A stretch of 64,000 bases of DNA from Zea mays. Its lineage: Eukaryota; Streptophyta; Magnoliopsida; Poales; Poaceae. The stretch is taken from assembly GCF_902167145.1 (NCBI RefSeq), contig NC_050102.1:6324850-6388849 (forward strand), given 5' to 3'. Each line of letters starts with the position of its first letter. Position 1 is the first letter of the stretch. Below are positions 10,455 to 18,233 of this stretch, piece after piece. Under the pieces are notes generated by a model. The model was not told where the DNA came from, searched no databases, and saw only the letters and a program-made list of their open reading frames with translations. Position numbers and translations under genes: made by a program.

Positions 10455-11720
10455 ATGTCCGCCGCCCCGCCCCGCCGCGTGGTCATCTGCGGCGGCGGCG
10501 TGGTGGGCGCGTGCACGGCCTACTTCCTCGCCACCCACGCCGCGTCCCCCACCGTCCCGACGCTCGTCGAGAGGTGCGCCCCGGCGTGCGCCGCCTCGGG
10601 GAAAGCCGGCGGCTTCCTGGCGCTGGACTGGTGCGACTCCACCCCGGCGCTCTCCAGGCTCGCGCGGGCCTCCTTCGCGCTGCACCGCCGCCTGGCCGAC
10701 GCCCTCGGCGGCGCCGACGCCTACGGCTTCCGCCCCGTCCACACCCTCTCCGTCCTGCTCCCCCCGCACCCCGCCGCCTCCTCCTCGCCGCCGCACCCGC
10801 TGCTCCCGCCCTGGGTCGACCCCTCCGCGTCCGCCGCCCCGCCGAGGGAGCTCGGGACCCCCGACACCACCGCGCAGGTCCACCCGGGCCTCTTCACCAA
10901 GGCCGTCCTCGCCGCGTCGGGAGCCGAGGTCGTCATCGGCGAGGTGGAGCGCGTCGCCGTGGCCTGGGACGGCCGCGTCGCCGGCGTCGTGGTCAAGGGG
11001 CGCGACGGCGTGCTGGACGCCGACGCCGTCGTGCTCGCGCTCGGCCCGTGGTCCGGCCGCCTCGAGGTGGTCAGCGAGGTGTTCGACGTGTCCGGGCTCA
11101 AGGCGCACAGCATCGTGCTCCGGCCGCGCGAGCCCGAGAAGGTCACGCCGCACTGCCTCTTCCTCAGCTACCAGCCGGAGCCCGGCGCCAAGATGCTCGA
11201 CCCCGAGGTGTACCCGCGGCCCACCGGTACGCCATTGCCCCCTTTGCCACGTACCTGCTCAGATTCTCGTCTTGCAGCAGAACTACTAAGATTCAATTGC
11301 CCGATTCGCTCGTTTGGTTCTGCGCATCCAGGGGAGGTGTACATATGTGGGATGAGCAAGGACGAGAACCCGCCAGATGACCCAGCAACGATAACAGGCG
11401 AGCCAGACTCGATTGCAATGCTGCATAAGATCGCAGGGAAAGTGTCCAGCCAGCTGAAGAAGGAGGAGGGCGCTGAGGTGGTCGCGGAGCAGGCGTGCTA
11501 CCTGCCGTGCACCGCCGACGGGCTGCCGGTCATCGGGGAGATACCAGGCGTGAAGGGGTGCTATGTGGCCACGGGCCACAGCTGCTGGGGTATCCTCAAT
11601 GGTCCGGCCACCGGCGCAGCCCTCGCCGAGCTCATCCTTGACGGCAAGGCCAAGATCGTTGATCTCGAACCTTTCAGCCCGGCAAGGTTTCTCAAGAGAA
11701 GGAGCAGGCGTGGAGTCTGA
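10455..11720 (+). CDS. FAD-dependent oxidoreductase, DAO family (two exons)
   Basis: Exons are 10455-11226 and 11332-11720, giving about 386 residues. The first ATG is at 10455; upstream sequence in frame has no ATG. The N-terminus is a Rossmann FAD-binding strand with GxGxxG as GGGVVG at residues 13-18. The C-terminal part (about residues 330-362: ATGHSCWGILNGPATG) is the second flavin-contacting region typical of D-amino-acid/sarcosine-oxidase-like (DAO) folds, and ALGPWS marks the central segment. From memory it resembles the plant FAD-oxidoreductase group of Arabidopsis At5g48440. The substrate is not known, and no clear targeting peptide is seen. Codon use is strongly G/C-ending, as in many grass genes. 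A polyadenylation-like AATAAA follows at about 11754. Gene structure is well supported; function is known only at fold level. Confidence 0.88.
   Translation: MSAAPPRRVVICGGGVVGACTAYFLATHAASPTVPTLVERCAPACAASGKAGGFLALDWCDSTPALSRLARASFALHRRLADALGGADAYGFRPVHTLSVLLPPHPAASSSPPHPLLPPWVDPSASAAPPRELGTPDTTAQVHPGLFTKAVLAASGAEVVIGEVERVAVAWDGRVAGVVVKGRDGVLDADAVVLALGPWSGRLEVVSEVFDVSGLKAHSIVLRPREPEKVTPHCLFLSYQPEPGAKMLDPEVYPRPTGTPLPPLPRTCSDSRLAAELLRFNCPIRSFGSAHPGEVYICGMSKDENPPDDPATITGEPDSIAMLHKIAGKVSSQLKKEEGAEVVAEQACYLPCTADGLPVIGEIPGVKGCYVATGHSCWGILNGPATGAALAELILDGKAKIVDLEPFSPARFLKRRSRRGV
11227..11331 (+). other. Intron of the oxidoreductase gene, 105 nt, frame-neutral
   Basis: Donor G|GTACGC and acceptor CATCCAG|GGG. 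Removing it joins PRPTG directly to EVYICGMS, restoring the family sequence. Its length is 35 codons and it has no in-frame stop, so a retained-intron transcript would still encode a full-length protein with a 35-residue insert. Confidence 0.85.
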
Positions 11721-12030
11721 CAGTGTGAATGTTCAGATTCAAGCTCGCTACTGAATAAAACACTCTTGGTTCTCCCTTTTGCATGACTGATGAGTGTTGC
11801 AAAACATGTATGTGCGAATAAATCATGGATATATAGTACTTGATGTTCTGTATTTGTTGTTAATCACAGACGGACAACTTGCCAACACCCATGATCAGAT
11901 TCAGATGTTCATTTAGCTGAGGTTGAGCTCGACAAGCTGTTGCATCTGCAGCTATTCTACGTACACCATGTCTACGCAATGTTTCCTTGTGGTCAAGTGA
12001 CACAAGTAACCTTATAAAAAAGGTATTTTC
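11721..12030 (+). other. 3' flank of the oxidoreductase gene
   Basis: Contains the AATAAA-like signal near 11754 and further AT-rich sequence, consistent with a 3' UTR and terminator. Nothing else is recognised. Confidence 0.4.
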
Positions 12031-12235
12031 ACTGTTCTAAATCTAAAGTACAAGACGTTTTATCATTTCTTACAAAAGTATTTACTTTCTTAACTTTAAA
12101 TTGTAAGATATTTCTAGATTCGTCGCTTTTGTTGTGTATCTCGATACAACATATATTTAGGTGCATCGTGCGTAGTAAAAAACTAAAAACTATAAATCTA
12201 GAAATGCTATAATATCTTGTAATTTAGAATAAAGT
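12031..12235. mobile_element. Degenerate Stowaway-like MITE
   Basis: The ends are diverged inverted repeats: TTCTAAATCTAAAGTACAAG on the left against the reverse complement of CTTGTAATTTAGAATAAAGT on the right. The middle has the familiar grass-MITE segments CTAGATTCGTCG, GTGTATCTCGATACAACATA and AAATCTAGAAATGC. The outermost CTCCCTCCGT is lost, so it is an old copy. Confidence 0.55.
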
Positions 12236-12388
12236 GGGCAAAAAAGGTGACACTATACTGCAGATGTGAAAGCTTCAATCAATTTTGCACTACCAACTGA
12301 TAGCAAAGCAATTTAATGAATATCCAATTTGTGTACACCCAACAACATAGCTCTGTATAAAGGAAACCAACATCCCTATTCCACGTAA

Positions 12389-12582
12389 GGCCTTGTTTGA
12401 CTATTTTAATTACATGTGAATTGGAATGTATTAGGATACCATATGGATTATTGTTCAAAGCTTGTTCAAATCATCCTTAACCCATGTGGATTGGGTGGTA
12501 TTGAGCCAATTTAAATCCATAAAGTGAAAATCCATCTCAATCCATTCTAATCGACATGTAATTGGAATAACCGAACAAAGTC
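12389..12582. mobile_element. Tourist/PIF-type MITE, 194 bp
   Basis: Starts GGCCTTGTTTG and ends CGAACAAAGTC, imperfect terminal inverted repeats of the GGCCTTGTTCGG type. It is flanked by TAA at 12386-12388 and 12583-12585, the 3-bp duplication of PIF/Harbinger elements. The interior repeats CATGTGAATTGG and CATGTGGATTGG motifs. Confidence 0.75.
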
Positions 12583-12585
12583 TAA

Positions 12586-12705
12586 GTCCTTGTTCGTTTT
12601 GCTCTCAATCCATGTGGGTTAGGATGGAATTGAGTAGGTTTTAATCCCAAATAAGTCAAAATCTTTCATAATTTTTTTCAATCCCATCCATAACCGAACA
12701 AGGTC
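12586..12705. mobile_element. Tourist/PIF-type MITE, 120 bp, adjacent copy
   Basis: Starts GTCCTTGTTCG and ends CGAACAAGGTC. It is flanked by TAA on both sides (12583-12585 and 12706-12708) and shares its left TAA with the right end of the neighbouring MITE. The interior (TCAATCCATGTGGGTTAGG) is related to the first copy. Confidence 0.75.
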
Positions 12706-12856
12706 TAATCAGGATGATTCAGACGGTTGAAAACATTATGTAAAACCTTTCCCAAGAACGCTAACAATAATCTTATTCGTGAGGCATAATCAAGCATGAG
12801 AAGTGAAACAGTGTGCACAAATATTAGATCTGCAAGCAGTGCAGACGCTGGATCAA

Positions 12857-13480
12857 TCAACCTTCGTTAAATTCAGTAGATGGGATTGTGATCCCGTACA
12901 AGTCTGCAAGGTAATTTGCTTCCACCCAAAAAAAAATGTCGCACTGTTTCTGACAACACAGTCTAGCTAGAGTTACGGTAGTTTTCATTAAGTCATGGTG
13001 AGTCCTCCTGGCCTGGATGTTTGAGTCCAAGTACAAAGTGAGAACTCTCTGCTTCCTTTCTTTCCCTAGCACAAACTTAGTAGATAGCAGGCACAACTCC
13101 GCTAAGAGCTTATCGAACTTTACTTGTAGAGTGAGACCTGTGCTCGATATGGTTCATTTCAGTGCTCTTTCTCTCCGTATGGTTCACCACATGCCTGTGA
13201 TCTCTCTCAAGCTAGGTATCATAGAAGTCCGTCATGGAATTGAAGTGGTAGAGTGGTAAGTGGGCGTATGGTCTATGTATTTTTCTTCACTTGTGCGTAG
13301 GAAGTATGCAGCCTCCATGCTTTCTGCTTCCTGAATCCTGTTCAGCAGCCTTCCTTTCCCAGCTTCTGCTCGGTGACATCTACCAGCTTCCAGACACAGT
13401 AGCTCAGCCTGAGTGTTAACGGACTCGAGCAAGAAGATGCCATCCTTCAGCAAGTTCTGCTTCGGCATAAGGTCATGCAT
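12857..13480 (-). pseudogene. Possible minus-strand gene fragment of unknown function
   Basis: Two minus-strand segments have protein-like composition. About 13480-13232 contains LLKDGIFLLESVNTQAELL and RLLNRIQEAESMEAAYF. About 13130-12857 contains FDKLLAELCLLSTKFVLGKE and LTLYLDSNIQARRTHHDL. They are in separate open stretches without a clear ATG-to-stop gene, and no donor/acceptor pair joining them could be settled. I recognise no family. They could be exons of a decayed gene, a captured fragment, or chance frames, in falling order of my preference. Confidence 0.25.
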
Positions 13481-13484
13481 GCTT

Positions 13485-14072
13485 TCATGTTACATCTTTC
13501 AATATGCCTACGAAATATTTTTGGTCTGGTATACTTTTGTCCTCGCTGCCAATTTCGCCATGTCCCATGAGCCTGATGACATCTCAGGCGCGTTCTGACT
13601 GTGCACTGCCCTGCTGAGGCTATGACCTAAAACCATTTGAACTGCTGTTCCTTTTACTGAGTTTACACAAAATAGAGGCACGACTTACAACTGATTACAT
13701 CTTTGAAATGTCAATTGAAAAATAGTTTATACCTCCCATATCGCTCCAGTTCATTTGAAAATTTGCCTGACAAACAAAATCTATGAGTTGAGCACACACT
13801 CTGAACGAAAACAGAACATTGAAAAAGGATCAGTTTACAGTAAGAGAAAGGCTACACAACTGCAGTTGAGATCATACTTTGCAGAATTCATTACACAAAT
13901 ACATTCCTAACAACACTTAATCCATTCTAGTGTATATGTATAGCTCAAATGCTGAATCCTCGCTACAGCATCACTCGTGTCAAAATTTACTTCCCTATCA
14001 GCACACCTTGGACTCGAATGGCAGGATTTAGAGGTCGTTGCAACACATTTATAACCCTGTGGCTCCTGCTTA
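13485..14072 (-). other. 3' flank of the RNA-binding protein gene
   Basis: Downstream of the minus-strand stop at 14073 and presumably its 3' UTR and terminator. No coding sequence or repeat is recognised. Confidence 0.35.
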
Positions 14073-15655
14073 TCAATAATTTGCAGCTGTTTGCAAGTTG
14101 CTCTCGCCCACCTCTGCTTCAGATGGTTCTGAAGAACTGGCTGCCTCCGTACCCCCACCAGCAGGTGCGCCTGAATCCGTTTCTTCCTGCTGTGCCTGCG
14201 CAGTGCTAGGCGGGGAACCAGGTGGCGGGTTCTGTTCTGCCAGACTAAGACGAAGCGACCTCCCTTCCAGCTCCTGCATTGCCGTTCCATAACCATGTTA
14301 GCCACTGCAACAGTAAGGTCAATGGGACTCAAGTGATATGAACTATGAAGGTATACACTCAAGTAAATCGCAATTCATGTATTCACATTGACGAAGTGCA
14401 ATTAGCATCTATATTAGCTACCTTGTGTGCTCTAATTTGTTGATTCAGTTTGAAGTGCCCACAGGCCACAGATAACAATGCCACTGGATCAGTTGGCATT
14501 TCCATATATTTATCTACTAACTAGTAATAAGAGATGTAATAGGCAGTTAGGCACTGAACAACATGACCCTAGAAGAAGACAGAACATACCACTCCATCCA
14601 AAGACTCCAATGCAGCCTGTGCATCCTCTGCGGTGCTGAAGGAGACGAACCCAAACCCTCTGGAGCGACCAGTCTCACGCTCAAAGATGACCCTGGCGTC
14701 GAGCAAGCCGGCCCTACCCTCGAACACGTTCCTCAACGTGTCGGCACGCACCCCCCACCCCAGGTTGCCGGCATAAATCTTGTAAGTGCCATCGTCACGC
14801 CTGCGGCCACTCATGGTGACTGTTCTCCTCTCCCCGCCACGCGGCACCTCCGGGTAGTTCACCCTAGCCGTCCTCCCTCCCAGCAGCTGCATTGGAGAAG
14901 AATGTGCCAAAGATCTGTCAGAAGTCAGAACACACGCTTGCACATTCATGGGCAAGAGCAGGATCCCAATTCTGTGAGGTGTGGAAGTGCTGATCCAATT
15001 GGCCGGTGCGGTACTTACGGCGCCATCGAACATCTGGATGGCCTTGGCGGCCTCCTCGGCGGTGGCCATGGTGACGAAGGCGAAGCCCCGGCTCCTGTTG
15101 GTGACCTTGTCGTAGATTATCTTCAGCAATTGGAAACGTCAGCCATGAATGATGATTACTGCTCAGCAATCCTTCCAGGAGGCAGACCAAGAAGGGATTT
15201 TGATTGGGGTCCATACGGCGTACGGGTACCTGCGCGTCGTCGACCCTGCCGGCCTCAGAGAACACCTGGGCGAGCTCCTCGGAGGTATAGGTGTAGGGAA
15301 GGTTGCCGACGAAGAGACGGCCGGGGTCGTCGCCGCGCGGCGGGCGGCTTCGTGGCGACGAGTACGCGCGCGGGGCCTCGGCTTCCTCCTCCGGCTCAGA
15401 GCCCTCTTCCTCATCGAAGTGCTCCTCGCCGTCGTCCCCGGAGAAATCATCTACGTAGGAAGAGAAGTCCTCGGCGGCGAAGGGCGGGGGTAGGACGGGG
15501 CGCCCACGCGGTGGCGCGAAGCGGCGGAGGCCGACGCGGTGGCGCTGCAGGCTCTGGAACCGGACGCTGGGGAGCGGGACGGGGGCGCCACAAGCCGCTG
15601 CGTGCTGGATCAGGGTGCGGAAGGTGGCCGTGACGGCGGCGGCGGCGGTGGCCAT
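14073..15655 (-). CDS. Chloroplast-type ribonucleoprotein with two RRMs (four exons)
   Basis: Minus-strand exons are 15655-15230, 15120-15019, 14886-14590 and 14273-14073, all phase 0. Introns are 109, 132 and 316 nt with GT..AG ends. The product is about 341 residues. Residues 1-60 are Ala/Arg-rich and poor in acids, like a plastid transit peptide. Residues 61-110 are acidic (DEEEGSEPEEE type). RRM1 has RNP2 LFVGNL at 114-119 and RNP1 RGFAFVTM at 153-160. RRM2 has RNP2 IYAGNL at 213-218 and RNP1 RGFGFVSF at 252-259. A Pro/Ser/Glu tail follows. This order is that of the plastid cpRNP family (cp33 type), which binds and stabilises chloroplast mRNAs and affects editing. An in-frame ATG 14 codons upstream (15697) is an alternative start; 15655 was chosen because the transit-like sequence begins there. 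It is divergent from the GCK gene. Confidence 0.88.
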
Positions 15656-16075
15656 GGCCGGAGAGGCGAGAAGGGCCGGAGCGTGGAGGGAGCGCACGTC
15701 CAGTGGCGGTGGCAGTGCAGCCTCTCGCCGTCGATAAATAAGTTGTCCTCTTCTTATCCGCTACCGGATGGGGCCGCTGGGCCGAATCGATGGGCTTATA
15801 TGCGTTGCTTCATTAATCGTGTGGCATTGGGTATGGGCCGAGTAACCGGTCTATGATTTTATGAGCCTCAAGCCATACTACTCGTACACGAACCCACGGC
15901 CCACGAGGGGTCAACCCCTTTTGGAGACCAGACCAACACCAGGTTGACGTGCTCCTCGGCCGGCGGCGGGATTTCTTCTTCCTCCCCAAGAAGTACCTGT
16001 ACCGCCGCCACCAAGCGCCGCATCCCATCGCCCCCCATACTACCTTCCGAGCGACCTCACCTCGCACAGACGGCA
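15656..16075. promoter_or_regulatory. Shared divergent promoter region with site II motifs
   Basis: The RNA-binding protein gene (minus) and the GCK gene (plus) start 420 bp apart, head to head. The interval has four TGGGCC/T-type elements: 15778-15783, 15791-15796, 15834-15839, and GGCCCA at 15898-15903. These are the plant site II elements bound by TCP factors and common in promoters of organelle and housekeeping genes. No canonical TATA box is well placed for either gene. Shared regulation is inference. Confidence 0.5.
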
Positions 16076-16642
16076 ATGGCGTCCCCCGAGCCCGCCGTGG
16101 ATCCCAGCCTCGCGCAAGAGACCCCCACCACTCCCACACCCACCACGGCGCACTCGTCCGCGGCGGAGCAAGAAGGGCCGCCGCAGCCGCAAGAGCCTGC
16201 CCCAGCAGCGGAGGGGGAGAGTGAGGAAGTTGAGGAGGAAGGAGAGTGCGGGTTCTGCCTCTTCATGAAGGCCGGCGGCTGCAGAGACACCTTCGTGGCG
16301 TGGGAGGAGTGCGTGGAGGCGGCGCAGAAGGAGGGCGCCGACATGGTCGAGCGTTGCCACGAGGCCACCGCCAACCTCAAGAAGTGCATGGACGCGCACG
16401 CCGACTACTACGCGCCCGTGCTCATGGCCGAGGAGGCCGTCAACGAGCGCGCCGAGGCCGAGGCCGCTGCAGCTGCAGCTGCAGCTGCTGCTGAGACTGC
16501 GAAGGCCAAGGGATGGGAGCCAGCGACCGAAGGAGAGATTAAGGAAGAGGCCGTGCCCCAGCCGGCCGCCGGCGAGGAGAAGAAAGAAGAAACAATTGCT
16601 CAGAAGGAGAAGAAAGAAGAAGCGGTTTCTGAGAAGGTTTGA
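16076..16642 (+). CDS. GCK-domain protein with CxxC and twin CX9C
   Basis: Single exon, 188 residues, ATG at 16076 in a good context (GGCAATGGCG); no in-frame ATG lies upstream. Residues 1-55 are Pro/Ala/Glu-rich and low complexity. The GCK domain spans about 56-115 with six cysteines: C58-x2-C61, C69-x9-C79 and C94-x9-C104. A poly-Ala segment encoded by GCTGCA repeats (about 131-143) and a Lys/Glu-rich tail follow. GCK is a plant domain of unknown biochemical role. The cysteine spacing resembles CHCH proteins of the mitochondrial intermembrane space, and the order CxxC, CX9C, CX9C recalls MIA40, whose active motif is CPC. No cleavable presequence is evident, as expected for that import route. 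Function is inferred only. It shares a promoter region with the plastid RNA-binding protein gene. Confidence 0.85.
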   Translation: MASPEPAVDPSLAQETPTTPTPTTAHSSAAEQEGPPQPQEPAPAAEGESEEVEEEGECGFCLFMKAGGCRDTFVAWEECVEAAQKEGADMVERCHEATANLKKCMDAHADYYAPVLMAEEAVNERAEAEAAAAAAAAAAETAKAKGWEPATEGEIKEEAVPQPAAGEEKKEETIAQKEKKEEAVSEKV

Positions 16643-16990
16643 CCGTTTGAGTGTAACTAACAATTGCTCGGTTGGTTATTAGGTTCATATTAGTTCGTGA
16701 GGTTAATTTTGGCCCCCTTTGTGGGGGCGAAATAATGCTGTTCTGCTCGTAATTGTTGGGTGTCACGCTCAATTTATACTAGAAAATTTTGATACTGTTA
16801 TGTGATTTTGGTGATGCGACCTGTTGATGTGTGCTGCTCCTTTCGCTCAAACTATAAAGGCTGTTACTGCATCGCGTCTTGCATTGAAATTACACAGCTT
16901 TCCTTTTTTTGTGTGTGCAAAAAAAAAATGTGTTGCTGGGTAGTGCATTGGAAAGAAATTCTACTAGTAATTGCAATGTCTAAGACTCTA
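16643..16990 (+). other. 3' UTR and flank of the GCK gene
   Basis: AT-rich with AATAAT near 16731 and no competing feature. The remainder up to 16990 shows nothing recognisable. Confidence 0.4.
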
Positions 16991-17314
16991 AGACCAACTC
17001 CAGCAGACTCCCTCTCCGTATCCGTATTTAGCACGGCCAACAGTTTCTCTCTCCTCTCCGTATTCGTCCCCGTTTCTATCAGACTCCGTATTTGCACTCC
17101 GCATGCAGTCTATGACAGCTGGGGCCCGCGAGCAGGAGGTGGCGCATGCAGTCTTGTGCGGAGAGGAGAGAGAAACCGTGGAAAAGGAGAGTGCAGGTAC
17201 ACGGCGTCTGTTTTGCGGAGACGGATGCGGAGGCTGCTGGAGAGCGAAATAGTGACTCTGAGCGTGTATAATGCGGATGCGGAGTGGGATGGGGAGTGTT
17301 GCTGGAGTTGGTCT
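16991..17314. mobile_element. TIR-bounded MITE, ~324 bp
   Basis: AGACCAACTCCAGCAGACTCC on the left is the reverse complement of the right end TGTTGCTGGAGTTGGTCT over the outer 15 bases. The ACCAACTCCAGCAG end is a recurrent grass MITE terminus. No clear target-site duplication could be matched, so the superfamily is left open. Open frames inside are not genes. Confidence 0.6.
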
Positions 17315-18233
17315 GAGAATGATGTGGTTGACGTTGTTCTCCTGAATAAGCCTGAGAAAATTTTGAAGTTGGTGATCTTGATGCTCTTGCAATGTCTCAA
17401 AAATGTGTTGACCCTGTTTGTCTCGTCTCCTTCCGGGATTATATAATCTAGCTTATGGATTATATAAGCACTTATTGACCTGCTTATGGATTATTACAAT
17501 CTAGGTACCTAGATTACACAATACACTTTGTGATTTATGTTGTTGGTTTACCTCTCAACTTATGCAGCAGTGACAAGAAAATACTATGAGCCGAAGCATG
17601 TTTGAATGCTTGCGACCATTCTTCTGTATCTTTTTTAATTGCTTTTCATTTCCGCCTTGTGGCTTGAGATGGACTGGGACTTGTCCATACCCATTAGCTT
17701 GTTTGAGGCTTATTGAGCAGAAACAACCCGTTGTAAAAGGCCATTAAAATCGGGAAAATACCATATTTTGGCTCTGTGGCGTTGAAGTGGTCCCTGTGTT
17801 TGATTGGACAGGCTAGTTTACAGTGTCATCTGAGATTGTGATTTATGCCATACTCAGTTGCCATGAGGCTATCGACATCCTCCTTTTTGGAGCTTCCTTA
17901 AGCTTGCTTGCACAATCATCTCCGTGGTTGAGATGGTTTCTTTATTGCGCTTTGTTTCGGACTTTTAGCTGTGTCGTTCGGGATTACCTGTGCCTTGTTA
18001 GTACCAGTATCTTGTTTCGGGCTTATTTGTGCAGAAACTGACCTGCTGTAGAATTCCCTAACATAACGTTCAGCTGGGCAAGGTTTGCCAATTGACTGAA
18101 CCCCCTTCTGTATCCAGTTCAATTTGGCAGCGGTATTAAAGTGGGGAGTGTGTATGACTGCAACAAACTTGTTTACAATTTCGTATGGGATATTGATCTG
18201 TGGCATGCTCAGCAGTTAGGGACAGGACACAAG
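17315..18233. other. Intergenic, no gene recognised
   Basis: AT-rich sequence. A stretch at about 17430-17520 repeats GGATTATATAA / TTATGGATTAT / AATCTAGGTACCTAGATT and looks like a small palindromic element, but its ends could not be defined. Nothing coding is supported. Confidence 0.3.

Noticed and set aside
10313..11380. 355-codon Arg/Pro-rich plus frame and 244-codon minus frame
   Set aside because: Shadows of the GC-rich oxidoreductase gene in other frames; they lack the GxGxxG flavin motif.
14563..15633. 356-codon plus-strand frame
   Set aside because: Antisense shadow of the four-exon RNA-binding protein gene; the minus strand has the RRM motifs and GT..AG introns.
16981..17320. Open frames of 96-134 codons near the GCK gene considered as a small gene
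   Set aside because: They coincide with a TIR-bounded MITE and have no domain or start-site evidence.
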